NCBI GenBank assembly: GCA_900314215.1 | Contig: OMUK01000065.1 | Location: 1-35,931 of the forward strand | Origin: an uncultured Prevotellaceae bacterium | Lineage (GTDB): Bacteria > Bacteroidota > Bacteroidia > Bacteroidales > Muribaculaceae | Direction: 5' to 3' | Length of the DNA stretch: 35,931 nt | Part shown: piece by piece, positions 8,339-16,975 of the stretch | How positions within the stretch are numbered: position 1 is the first letter of the stretch | Layout: each line of letters starts with the position of its first letter | Notes under the pieces: generated by a model | Seen by the model: the letters and a program-made list of their open reading frames with translations, nothing else | Told to the model about the DNA's origin: nothing | Database searches by the model: none | Position numbers and translations under genes: made by a program

Positions 8339-11300
8339 CTACTTGCTGCGCTTGTAGTCGCCCACCACGATGAGGTCGTGTATTGCGGTGCCGCCGTAGT
8401 CGTTGCCAGCCTCATAGGTGCCAAAGCACTTGTACAGGCCCGGAGCCACGCGCTTGCCGTCGGTTCCCTTCAGGTCCCAAGTGTAGGGGAATGAGCTCAC
8501 TTGCTTGCTCCACACCAGGTGACCTGTGGCGTCGGTCACTTTCAGGGTCATGGTGGGGCTTTGAGTGGTGGTGCTCTCGAGGTTGAAGGTGGCCTTGTCG
8601 ACGGCTGGAGTCTCGTCGATGCTTATGGCAGCCTGGCTTGCCTGGCCCACCACAAAGTTGATGGTGCGGCTTGCGTGGTTGCCTGCGAGGTCATAGACGG
8701 TGTAGGTGAGCGAGTGGCGGCCGCTGGCAATTGAGTTGAGCGGGAAGGCCACATCTACCTGCTTGCCATTGTCGCTCACGGTTGCGTAGCTCTTCACGCT
8801 GGGATAGGCAGTGCCATTGTCGAGAATGAGCGTCATCGTCTGTCCCACCGAGGTGGCGGAGATGTTGATGGCCTTGTCGTCGGTGGCATTGATATAGAGC
8901 GTGGAGTTGGAGGTCACCATGTTGCCCTCGGCGCTCGAGGTCTCGTCGTTGAAATACATCGTGTTGATGGCCGGGGCCACGTCGTCGGTGGCGACGATTG
9001 TCGAGTCGCTGTTGTCAATCACCACGCCGGCGTAGTCGCCGTTCACCATCTCGGTTGTGTTGTCCTGGTGGGCATACACCTTGATTAAGCCCAGACGTGG
9101 AGTGACGGTGCTGTCGGTGTCGGTGCTCGTGGTCACGTCGTCGGCAATGAGCGGCACGGTGAGTGTGGCGGTAAACGTGCCGTTCACCACGCGGCCCTTC
9201 ACTTGGGCAAGCACGGTGCGGGGGTAGTAGATCACGCGCTGCACCGTCTTGCGGTTGACGCGCGACGAGATGGTGTCGTACACCTCCTCGCTGTCGTAGA
9301 GGGTGGCATAGGCGTCGCCGTTGAAGTTGGTGTTGACGGCGCTATTGTCGGTATTCATCACCTGGGCGGTGATGGTGAGCGATTGCAGGGGAGTGATCGT
9401 CACCCTTGTGCTGTCGCCAGTCACGTCGTTGCCGCCCACCTTGGTGATTTTGAAGTGAGGCTTGGGATAGTTGATTTTCATGGCCGGGTCGCCCAGGAGA
9501 AGGAACGACATCTTGTTGTAGTCGCTCGTGGTGCCAAACGACCGCTTCGAGGCCTTGTAGGCATCGCCCAGGCGTGGCATGGTGCCTGTGGCGCTATAGG
9601 TGAACATGCCCTTCACAAAGGCCTGGTTGAGGGCGTCGTTGCCGTAGGCATAGACGTCGCGTGCCGAGGTGAGCATTGCGATGGCGCCGCCACCTTGCTG
9701 GTGAAACATCGACTCGGCTATGCCGCGGGTGTTGCTGTCGTAGCGGGCCACGTTGCAGCATGCAGTGGTCATGATGGGCAGGTGGGGGTAGAGGTTGCTC
9801 GACACGTCGCTCAAGTACCACAGCCTTGCATAGCGCGAGAAGTTGGTGGTGCCGGCATGGCCCACATAGGTGGCAAAGTACTGGCCGCTCTCAAGCATCT
9901 CGATGATGTGCTTCTTGGCACCCACGCTGCTCAGCATGCGATTGTCGAGCGAGGCCGAAGGCTCGGCCAGCAATGTGCCGCGGTAGAACATCGACACATA
10001 GCCCTTGTCGAGAAACATGCCCGTTGCCAGGTCGTCCTTCATGAGGTTGACGATACCCTCGGTCTGGAAGGGGTGCAGGCCGTCGTCGATGTCGGTGGCG
10101 TCGCTCCAGAACGAGGCATTGTTGCGCCACACGCCATAGTCGGGGTTCACCACATAGTTCACGAGCTTGTCGACGTCGGCCTTGGCCTCGGCTACTGTGG
10201 CCGATGGAATGCGGCCCACGCCTATGCTCAGCAGGTCGCTCGAGAGGTTTTGGCCCGAGTCGTCGGCAAGCATGCCAAAGAAGTCGTCGCTCACATAGGA
10301 GTAGTTTTCGTCGTTGCTGCAATCGGTCTCGTAGGTGATCAAGCGGTTGGGCTTGTCGACCGAGAGCCCGCGGTTGTCAAATGAGCCGCAGCCCAGCATG
10401 AGCAAGTATTTGAACTTGCTGGCGTCGCGGTCGTAGAACATCTTGTTCATCAGCCTGATGGCCATGGCATCGGGAGTGCCGCTCGAGAACTCGTTGTACA
10501 CTTGCTCCTGGTCGACTACGAGCACTTGCAGGCCGTCCTCGTTGTAGTGCATGTCGGCAATGCGCTTGGCCTGGTCGATAAAGGCCTTGTTGGTCACGAT
10601 CACCATGTCGGGGGTAGCCTCGCCGTGCAGGTTCTGATTGGCCACCGGTTGCCAGCCCGAGATTTGCATGAGCGTGTCGAGTGGATTGAAGGCGATGTAT
10701 TGCATGTAGTTGTAGTCCTTGCCAGGGGTGAAGCCGTAGCTGGTGACGGTGTCGCCCGCGGCATTGGTGGTGGCGACGGCGCTGTAGTCGTAGCGCACGG
10801 GCTGAGCGGCGTTGTCGACGTTCCACACCACCATGTTGCCGCCGGCATTATCGTTGAGCACGATCAAGTCGTTGCTGGTGGCCAGGTTGATGCCCATGCG
10901 CAACTGCCCGTGCGAGCCGTTGGCCAGGTCGTTGTTGTGCTGGTAGGTGAGGATGAAGTAGTCGAGATAGGCGCTGGTCACGGTGCCGTTGGGCGAGTAC
11001 ACGTCGACCTTGATGTGGCCGTCTTCGCTGTTCTCTTGCGGGGTGACGGCGGCATAGGGAGCAGCGCTGTTGTATTTCACAAAGCTCGACGAGGGTGCGT
11101 AGATCTTGGCCGACGACAAGGTGTAGCTCAACGTGTCGGTGTGGTTGCTCTCAAGCAGGAAGGCGCGGGCATAGCTCGATGCCGTGGTGGTGGCTGCCAG
11201 GCAGGTGTTGACCACGATTGGCGTGCTCGGGGTGAGGCCAGGCAAGTGGTAGGCAAATGTGCCGCTGTCGCCCACGAGGGTTTCACCCAGCAGGTCCTTG

Positions 11301-11857
11301 CCCGACATGCTGGGCGAGGTGAGCTCTTTCTCGTGCAGGTAGTAGTCGAGGCTGGTGGCACGCTTCACCGTGCCAGTGGTGCCGCTCTGGCTTGCGCTGG
11401 CCACAGTGGGCTCGTCGCCGCTTTCCTCGGTCAGGAAGTAGTAGCCGCAGGTCGAGTAGGCGTTGTTCACGCGCGTGAAGTGCGGCGTGCTCGTCTTCGA
11501 CCCGGTCATCGACATGGCCACAGGGCCCTTGGCGTAGAAGCATATTTTGTTGTTGTAGCGCGACACGGGCACCTTCACCAGGTCGTCGTCGGCATTGCCG
11601 CTCAGGGTCTCGCTCAGCATGTATCCGCCCGAGCCGTAGACGCGCACGTTGAGCGGCGATGAGAATCCCATCTCGCTCAACTGGTCGTAGGTGAGCTCGT
11701 AGACGCCCGATTGCGGTATGGCGATTTTCACCCATTTGCCCTGCGCCAGTTTCGACGTGGTGGCATATTGTGATGCACTGAATGCCCCTGCAGGCATGGC
11801 TATCGCGCAGCACAGCTGCAGCAGGATAGCATATTTCATCAAGCCAATTTTTAGCAT
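8339..11857 (-). CDS. C25-family (gingipain/PorU-like) cysteine peptidase, paralogue 2
   Basis: A 1172-residue exported peptidase with the same architecture as paralogue 1. Signal peptide ends near AMPAGA, and the mature start is almost identical to paralogue 1 (YATTSKLAQGKWVKIAIP). The C25 domain lies at ~412-792 with catalytic His667 in YVGHAG and the doublet Cys700-Cys701 in TACCNVARYD; Ig-like modules and a CTD-like tail follow (GLYKCFGTYEAGNDYGGT near the end). A second Met seven codons in (11839) is an alternative start. Only 24 bp separate it from the FAH-like gene, which is 14 bp from rex, so it is very probably expressed from the rex promoter; a strong terminator follows. Known PorU removes sorting domains and attaches cargo to A-LPS; a similar role with altered specificity is my inference. 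An adhesion-only or non-sortase protease is also possible. Confidence 0.85.
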   Translation of the reverse strand: MLKIGLMKYAILLQLCCAIAMPAGAFSASQYATTSKLAQGKWVKIAIPQSGVYELTYDQLSEMGFSSPLNVRVYGSGGYMLSETLSGNADDDLVKVPVSRYNNKICFYAKGPVAMSMTGSKTSTPHFTRVNNAYSTCGYYFLTEESGDEPTVASASQSGTTGTVKRATSLDYYLHEKELTSPSMSGKDLLGETLVGDSGTFAYHLPGLTPSTPIVVNTCLAATTTASSYARAFLLESNHTDTLSYTLSSAKIYAPSSSFVKYNSAAPYAAVTPQENSEDGHIKVDVYSPNGTVTSAYLDYFILTYQHNNDLANGSHGQLRMGINLATSNDLIVLNDNAGGNMVVWNVDNAAQPVRYDYSAVATTNAAGDTVTSYGFTPGKDYNYMQYIAFNPLDTLMQISGWQPVANQNLHGEATPDMVIVTNKAFIDQAKRIADMHYNEDGLQVLVVDQEQVYNEFSSGTPDAMAIRLMNKMFYDRDASKFKYLLMLGCGSFDNRGLSVDKPNRLITYETDCSNDENYSYVSDDFFGMLADDSGQNLSSDLLSIGVGRIPSATVAEAKADVDKLVNYVVNPDYGVWRNNASFWSDATDIDDGLHPFQTEGIVNLMKDDLATGMFLDKGYVSMFYRGTLLAEPSASLDNRMLSSVGAKKHIIEMLESGQYFATYVGHAGTTNFSRYARLWYLSDVSSNLYPHLPIMTTACCNVARYDSNTRGIAESMFHQQGGGAIAMLTSARDVYAYGNDALNQAFVKGMFTYSATGTMPRLGDAYKASKRSFGTTSDYNKMSFLLLGDPAMKINYPKPHFKITKVGGNDVTGDSTRVTITPLQSLTITAQVMNTDNSAVNTNFNGDAYATLYDSEEVYDTISSRVNRKTVQRVIYYPRTVLAQVKGRVVNGTFTATLTVPLIADDVTTSTDTDSTVTPRLGLIKVYAHQDNTTEMVNGDYAGVVIDNSDSTIVATDDVAPAINTMYFNDETSSAEGNMVTSNSTLYINATDDKAINISATSVGQTMTLILDNGTAYPSVKSYATVSDNGKQVDVAFPLNSIASGRHSLTYTVYDLAGNHASRTINFVVGQASQAAISIDETPAVDKATFNLESTTTQSPTMTLKVTDATGHLVWSKQVSSFPYTWDLKGTDGKRVAPGLYKCFGTYEAGNDYGGTAIHDLIVVGDYKRSK

Positions 11858-11881
11858 GTTGTGTATATTGTGTTTTTTTTA

Positions 11882-12445
11882 TTATCTAATTCTTATCTTG
11901 AGCGAGTCGTTGCCGCCTATGGTCGCCGTCAAGTTTTCCCCTATTGCGAGCGGACGTGATTGCAAGTCGTTGATGCTCACGATGATGTCGCCCATCTTGA
12001 GCGTGAAGTGCCGGCTCAGGAGCTCGATGAGGTGGTCGCAGTCGATCTTCATCTCGCCGGTCGAGGCCCTGCCGGCTGCTGTGCCGTCGATGGCCACCTG
12101 CACCTCGATGTCGCTTGGCAACTGTGCCACGGGCACGCAGCTGCCCAGCATCACTGCCCCGTCGAAGGCGGTGTAGCGGGCATCGCCCTGTGCCAGGCCC
12201 TCGCCCTGCGCCTCGGCCACCACGCAAGCCGCCAGGCTGTCGTAGTAGCGGTGGGCAAAGCGGCTGGCTATGCTCTTGCCCAGGCGATTCACCCGCAGCG
12301 CTATGGCGGGGTGCATCACAATGCGGGGGGCGAAGTCGGGCAGGAAAAATGGCTTGTTGCTCAGCAAGAGCGACGAGTCGGCCATGAGCTCGACCTTGAC
12401 CGGGCCATCGCTATTGAAGTTTCCTGTGATGCCTATTACCTTCAC
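11882..12445 (-). CDS. Fumarylacetoacetate hydrolase-fold protein, likely catalytically degenerate
   Basis: A 187-residue protein resembling the short FAH-family proteins of Bacteroidales (about 200 aa), with recognisable segments NKPFFLPDFAPRI, FAHRYYDSLA, AFDGAVML and FTLKMGDII. Active relatives bind a divalent metal through an E-x-E pair, which aligns here with His45-Pro46-Ala47, and the usual T-x-RDLQ segment is replaced by AEAQGEG, so metal chemistry is probably lost. Start GTG at 12445 lies 14 nt after the rex stop, at the family's usual beginning (V-K-V-I-G); the longer open frame up to 12730 overlaps rex and is a shadow. Position between rex and a PorU-like gene, all closely spaced, indicates one operon. 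Function is unknown; a ligand-binding or scaffold role is possible. Confidence 0.75.
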   Translation of the reverse strand: MKVIGITGNFNSDGPVKVELMADSSLLLSNKPFFLPDFAPRIVMHPAIALRVNRLGKSIASRFAHRYYDSLAACVVAEAQGEGLAQGDARYTAFDGAVMLGSCVPVAQLPSDIEVQVAIDGTAAGRASTGEMKIDCDHLIELLSRHFTLKMGDIIVSINDLQSRPLAIGENLTATIGGNDSLKIRIR

Positions 12446-12459
12446 CTTGCCGTAGAGCC

Positions 12460-13125
12460 TTATTTTTGTCGTGTTGCCGAGTTCTTCTCTTCCATGCGGT
12501 AGTACATGAGCGCCAGGTGAGAATAGATCGACGTGTTTTGTATCACAATGTCGCTGGGCGCCTTGATGCGATAGGGCGTGAAGTTCCATATGGCCTTCAA
12601 GCCGCTCTCGATGGCGGTGTTGGCCGCCTCTTGGGCACTCTCTACCGGAACGGCGAGCACCCCTATCGACACGTTGAGCTCCTGGCTGCGGCGGTGCAGC
12701 TCGCTCAAGTCGTAGACCGGGATGCCGCATATGCTTGTTCCCACCAAGTCGGGGTTGACGTCGAAGCCGGCCACAATGTTCAATCCGTATTGGGCCAAGC
12801 CCACGTCTTGCATCAGTGCGCCTCCCAGGCTGCCCACGCCTATCATGAAGGCGTTGTGCTTGCGCTTGAAGCCCAGGAAGTCGACCAGCTCGCGCACCAG
12901 CGAGTGCACCTCGTAGCCTATGCGCGTCTTCCCCTTGATGTTGAGAAACGACAGGTCCTTGGCTATCTGTGAGGCATCCACGTTGATCTCCTTGGATATT
13001 TGCGTCGACGACACATACTCGATGTGCTGGTTGTCGAGCATCCTCACATAAGCCAGATACCAGGGGAGCCTCCTGAGCGTGGGCTCGGGAAGCATGTCCT
13101 TTCCAATATTTCTTGTCTCACTCAT
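12460..13125 (-). CDS. rex: Redox-sensing transcriptional repressor Rex
   Basis: A 221-residue repressor that binds DNA when NADH is low and leaves it when NADH rises, controlling fermentation and respiration genes in many bacteria. N-terminal winged helix at ~15-85 includes RLPWYLAYVRML and the helix-turn-helix VSSTQISKEINVDASQIAKD region; the Rossmann NAD(H)-binding domain starts at GVGSLGG (96-102), with the acidic end of strand two in AGFDVNPD, and a C-terminal swapping helix (ALMYYRMEE). Length is normal (about 210-220). ATG at 13125 is the natural start. A full promoter lies upstream and two tandem 11-bp palindromic repeats sit just before the start codon, which could be an autoregulatory operator. 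It heads the apparent operon with the FAH-like gene and PorU-like paralogue 2. Confidence 0.95.
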   Translation of the reverse strand: MSETRNIGKDMLPEPTLRRLPWYLAYVRMLDNQHIEYVSSTQISKEINVDASQIAKDLSFLNIKGKTRIGYEVHSLVRELVDFLGFKRKHNAFMIGVGSLGGALMQDVGLAQYGLNIVAGFDVNPDLVGTSICGIPVYDLSELHRRSQELNVSIGVLAVPVESAQEAANTAIESGLKAIWNFTPYRIKAPSDIVIQNTSIYSHLALMYYRMEEKNSATRQK

Positions 13126-13130
13126 TGTGC

Positions 13131-13152
13131 TGAGTATTCACTGAATATTCAC
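13131..13152. repeat. Tandem 11-bp palindromic repeats in the rex leader
   Basis: TGAGTATTCAC (13131-13141) is directly followed by TGAATATTCAC (13142-13152). Each contains a 10-bp palindrome or near-palindrome (TGAATATTCA). The 11-bp period places both on about the same face of the helix. Located between the rex promoter and its start codon, 5 nt before the ATG. Possible operator; it does not match the longer TTGTGAA-N4-TTCACAA Rex site. Confidence 0.5.
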
Positions 13153-13187
13153 TTATACTTGCTTGGCGTCTTTGCGCCAACAAATTG

Positions 13188-13218
13188 CAAAATTACAAAA
13201 ATTCTTTCAACCGCCAAA
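13188..13218 (-). promoter_or_regulatory. Bacteroidetes-type promoter of the rex operon
   Basis: On the minus strand TTTG (13218-13215) and TAATTTTG (13195-13188) are 19 nt apart. The predicted leader is about 55-60 nt and contains a TTGGCG/CGCCAA hairpin (13163-13180) plus the tandem 11-bp repeats. Confidence 0.7.
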
Positions 13219-13229
13219 ATTCAGCTTTT

Positions 13230-16200
13230 TTACTGGGCCGTTACGGCAATGCGCTTGGCCTTGGTGGCTTCTTGCTGGCCGTCGGTCGACACGGTGGCCT
13301 TGTAGATGTAGATGCCGCGTGCCACGCGTGAGCCGCCCGTGTCGGTCAAGTCCCAAGTGATGGGCATCGAGGTGAACATGTTGCTGCGTCCGGTCTCGGT
13401 GTGGGTCCAGATGCGGCGGCCCAGCAGGTCGTAGATGTCGATGGTGACGGTGAGGGTGGCGTCGGGCCGGTTGTGGCGCACATAGAAGTTGGCCTCGACG
13501 CTGGCAGGGTTGGCGTCGCTATACACGTCGTAGATGTCGGGCTTCAAGCCGCTCACCACGTAGAATGAGATTGTTTTTTCCGATGAGTTGTTAAACACGT
13601 CCCAAGCCTTGAGCTTGAGGGTGTGGTTGCCATTTTCCAGGTTGCTCAGCTGGTAGCTTATGGTGCCGGCAGTGCCCTGGCCGTCGGCAGTGGCTGTGGG
13701 GGTGAAGTAGCTGGTCACGTCGTCGTAGGTGGTCTTGCCGTCGAGGGTGAGCGTGAGCGCGTGGCCTATGCCGCTGGTCGAGAGGTTGATGCCGTTCTCG
13801 TCGCTGAGCGAGGCGATCACCAGTGGCGACTCGTTCACCTCGTCGCCGTCGTTGAAGTTCTCTGAGTTCAAGCCCAGATAGGTGATGTCGGGGCCTATGG
13901 TGTCGGGCACCACGGTGTCGTCGTAGCCATAGATGTAGAAGTCGCTGTTGCTGCCCTGGGCCTCAACCGAGCCGCCATTGTAGGCGCTGCTGTTGAGCGC
14001 CGTGTTGTCGTAGGCATAGAGGTTGATGAGCGACGGGCTGTAGTTGTCGTAGGTGGCGAGTATCTCGCTGGGCACGGTGATTTTGAATGAGAACTTGCCG
14101 TTGCGCACGGTGTCGACCTTCACAGCCAGCTTGTTGGGGCGGTCGAGATAGGTGTATTCTATGCCGCTCTCGCCGTAGCCGTGGGTCACCACGCTTTGCT
14201 CGCTGTCGTAGAGGGTGGCTATCACGGGGCCGTTGAAGCTGGTGGCCTCGTTGCCGCTCGCGTCGGTCACGGTGCCGGTGAAGGTGAGCGTCTGGCGGGC
14301 CTGGAACACGGGCATGTGGCTTTCGCTCACTTCCTCGCCATTGATGGTAGCCACATTTATCTTATAGGTGGGCAGGGCAGGGCGCATGGCGGGGTCGCCC
14401 AGCAAGAAGTAGGGCAGGTTGTTGCGGTCGCCGCCCGTCGAGATGGTGCTGCGGTACTCGTTCTTGCCCAGGCGCAAGATGTCGCCCAGGCGCAGTGGCA
14501 GCCCGTGGGCATCCTTGGTAAAGGTGAAGTTGGCCACGTGGGCGTGCAGGCGGCCGTTTTGCTCCTCATATACCAGGCGCGGCGGGCACACGAGGGCTAT
14601 CACGCCACCGCTGGAGTTCAAGAAGAGCTTCTCGCCGCCCGACTTGGCGTTGGCGTCGAAGCGTGCAAACTCGCAGGTGGCTGCGTAGAATATGGGCTGG
14701 TGATTGTAGTAGAAGCTGGTCGAGAGGTCGGTGGTGGTGACCATGCCCTCGCCGCCCAGCACGTTGGGGCTGCCGTGGCCGGTGTAGTTCCACCAGGCCA
14801 CGCCCTCGTCGAGCAGGCGGTACATTTTCACGCGGGCGTCGGGGTAGGTGCGGCCGCCGCCCGAGCTCTGTGCTGTGAAGGCGTCGATATACACCTTGTT
14901 GTATACCATGTCCTCGCCGCCGTGGGCCCGCTCATTGTTGATTGTGGTCTCGGCTTGGCGCATGTGTATGCCGTTGTCCTCGTCGTCGGCCACGTCGAGC
15001 ACATTGTTTTTCCAGGCTCCGTTGTCGGGGGTGGTTACATATTTCACGAGTTTGTCGACGGCGGTCTTAGCCTCGCTCACGCTCCTCACCGGGAAGCGGC
15101 CTACGGCAATGTCGAGGTCGTTGTTCTGGAAGGGCGTGCCCGAGTTGTCGGCAAGGATGGCCAGCGGGTCGTCGCTGGTGAACGACGAGGTCTCGTTGTC
15201 GCTCACTGGCGTCTGCCACGTGAGCAGCATGGGGTAGGCAATCGACTGCACCGAGCTGGTGATCTGGCGGTTGTCGTAGCTGCCGCCGCCCATGAGCAGC
15301 AGGTAGCCCAGCTTGTGGCCCTGGCTGTCGGTGCCGCGGTCGTAGAAGTGCTTGGCCAGCATGCGATAGGCCATGAAGTCGGGGGTGCCGCTCGAGAACT
15401 CGTTGAAGACCAGGTCCTGGTCGACCACCAGCACGCGCATCGAGTCGGTGCTCTCGTGCAGGGCGGCCACGCGCTGGGCCTGGGTGAGATACTCGGTGGG
15501 CGATATGATGATCATGTCGGGCGTGGGCTGGGCGTGCAGGTTCTGGTTGGCTACACTGCCCACCAGCGTGGGAGCGGGATAGGTGGCGCTCTCGTCGAAG
15601 GCCACATACTCGCGGTTGCCCGCCACTGCTGGCGAGAAGGCCAGGGTGCTGCCGCCCGTGAGCGTGGTGTTCATCTCGATGGGCTTGTGGGTGGTGGTCA
15701 CGTCCCACACGTGGGTGCCCGTGCTGCAGCCGCTCACCTGGAACTGGTCGCTTGTTGCGCCGCTGCGCTGCCCCCAGGCTATGGTGCCGTTGGTCAGGGC
15801 CAGGTTGCGCTCATAGTTCACGGTGATGTAGTTGAGCCGTGCCAGGTAAAGGGTGTAGATGGGCGCGAAACTCAGCGAGTAGCTCAGGCTGTTGGTGCCG
15901 CTCAGCGTGAAGCTATTGGTGAAGGTGTTATATTTATAATGTTCGTGGGCGATGTCGCTCACGGTGTTGATGTTCAGGCTGTTGGCCGCCTTTGTGCCGT
16001 TGTATTGCGCTGTCACTACAGCGCCGGTGGTCACGCCGCCATTGGAATAGGTCTTGGCGGCAAAGTTGGTGAGCACATTCACCGTGCTGCCGTCTACGAG
16101 GCCGGTGAGCGTGAATTTAAACGCCTGCGTGGTGGTGTAGCGGAAGTCCTCGCCCAGCAGCTGGCGGCCAGTCTCGCCAGGGTTCACGAGCTCTTGCTCG

Positions 16201-16730
16201 TGATAGGCGCGCCCAGTCACGGTGGTTATCACCCGCCCGCTGCCCAGCGAGGCGGTCGACTTGGTGATGTCGACGTCGCTGTAGCGGCTGTCGTCGGTCA
16301 CAAAGTAGTAGCCCGCAGTGGCATAGGGGTTCTGCTCCTGCACGTAGCCCACTGCGCCGCTCTGTGCGTTCCACTTGATGTTGCCCTGGCCGTAGAAGAG
16401 CAACTTGTCGCCGGTGCGCACCACAGGCACCTCGGGCAGGTCGTCGGGGATGTCGCTCGTGAGCTGCTCGCTCATGATGGCGCCGCCGAAGCCGAACACG
16501 TGCACCCGGCTCAGGTCGCTCATGCCCCAGCGGCGGGCGTCGCTGGCGGTAATCTGGTATATGCCATTGTCGGTGACCTTGATTTTTACCCATTGGCCCG
16601 AGGCCAATTTAGAGGAGTCGGCGCGCGTCCCCGCAGGAAACGCGCTCGCGCTCAGGGCGATGACTGCATAGAGCGCAATGAGGGCCATGGCCCTGACCGA
16701 TATGGCGTGATGAAGTATGCTTCGATTCAT
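13230..16730 (-). CDS. porU: Type IX secretion system sortase PorU
   Basis: A 1166-residue C25 peptidase that matches canonical PorU, the outer-membrane sortase which cleaves the C-terminal domain of T9SS cargo and links it to A-LPS together with PorV, PorQ and PorZ. Start at 16730 (MNRSILHH) gives a signal peptide ending near ALSASA; the frame is open 21 codons further up without signal-peptide character. C25 domain at ~398-783 has catalytic His652 in YTGHGSPNV and Cys686 in ATCEFARFD, the usual PorU signatures. The C-terminal ~75 residues (YDLLGRRIW, ARGIYIYKA) resemble a T9SS CTD, as P. gingivalis PorU also has. Gene stands upstream of rex on the same strand with 104 bp and the rex promoter between. 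No clear TAnnTTTG element was found upstream. It is the most divergent of the three copies and probably the ancestral one. Confidence 0.9.
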   Translation of the reverse strand: MNRSILHHAISVRAMALIALYAVIALSASAFPAGTRADSSKLASGQWVKIKVTDNGIYQITASDARRWGMSDLSRVHVFGFGGAIMSEQLTSDIPDDLPEVPVVRTGDKLLFYGQGNIKWNAQSGAVGYVQEQNPYATAGYYFVTDDSRYSDVDITKSTASLGSGRVITTVTGRAYHEQELVNPGETGRQLLGEDFRYTTTQAFKFTLTGLVDGSTVNVLTNFAAKTYSNGGVTTGAVVTAQYNGTKAANSLNINTVSDIAHEHYKYNTFTNSFTLSGTNSLSYSLSFAPIYTLYLARLNYITVNYERNLALTNGTIAWGQRSGATSDQFQVSGCSTGTHVWDVTTTHKPIEMNTTLTGGSTLAFSPAVAGNREYVAFDESATYPAPTLVGSVANQNLHAQPTPDMIIISPTEYLTQAQRVAALHESTDSMRVLVVDQDLVFNEFSSGTPDFMAYRMLAKHFYDRGTDSQGHKLGYLLLMGGGSYDNRQITSSVQSIAYPMLLTWQTPVSDNETSSFTSDDPLAILADNSGTPFQNNDLDIAVGRFPVRSVSEAKTAVDKLVKYVTTPDNGAWKNNVLDVADDEDNGIHMRQAETTINNERAHGGEDMVYNKVYIDAFTAQSSGGGRTYPDARVKMYRLLDEGVAWWNYTGHGSPNVLGGEGMVTTTDLSTSFYYNHQPIFYAATCEFARFDANAKSGGEKLFLNSSGGVIALVCPPRLVYEEQNGRLHAHVANFTFTKDAHGLPLRLGDILRLGKNEYRSTISTGGDRNNLPYFLLGDPAMRPALPTYKINVATINGEEVSESHMPVFQARQTLTFTGTVTDASGNEATSFNGPVIATLYDSEQSVVTHGYGESGIEYTYLDRPNKLAVKVDTVRNGKFSFKITVPSEILATYDNYSPSLINLYAYDNTALNSSAYNGGSVEAQGSNSDFYIYGYDDTVVPDTIGPDITYLGLNSENFNDGDEVNESPLVIASLSDENGINLSTSGIGHALTLTLDGKTTYDDVTSYFTPTATADGQGTAGTISYQLSNLENGNHTLKLKAWDVFNNSSEKTISFYVVSGLKPDIYDVYSDANPASVEANFYVRHNRPDATLTVTIDIYDLLGRRIWTHTETGRSNMFTSMPITWDLTDTGGSRVARGIYIYKATVSTDGQQEATKAKRIAVTAQ

Positions 16731-16975
16731 AAGTTTTCCTTTCACTGCTTTGTGTTGTTGCAAAAAGTGTGACTCAGGCCGTTGCCGCCGCAAGGGGGCA
16801 TGGCAGCGCTGGGCACTCCTTTATCTATAAATTAACGCTGGAAGCGGTGATTTATTGTGGCTTTTTTCTCTCTTGCTGGCAATATTGCCTCATGGCAATG
16901 TTGTGCGCAAGCCCCGTCGCTCAAATTTTGGGAAAAATCGATTGCGCAGTTAAGGAAAACACGCCCTCGGGGGGC

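Noticed and set aside
9203..11662. Two long plus-strand frames (393 and 386 codons)
   Set aside because: Shadows of the second PorU-like gene; no family resemblance.
12446..12730. N-terminal extension of the FAH-like frame
   Set aside because: Overlaps rex in another frame and has arginine/histidine-rich shadow composition; the family start fits the GTG at 12445.
13163..13180. TTGGCG/CGCCAA hairpin as a terminator for porU or a Rex operator
   Set aside because: No T run follows and it does not resemble the Rex consensus; noted only as a leader hairpin.
14181..16772. An 863-codon open frame on the plus strand
   Set aside because: It is antisense to porU, has no recognisable domain or signal, and its Val/Gly/His/Ala-rich composition is typical of the reverse complement of GC-rich coding sequence.
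16878..16889. GGCAATATTGCC palindrome upstream of porU as an operator
   Set aside because: A single 12-bp palindrome with no second copy and no promoter nearby; too little to support a site.
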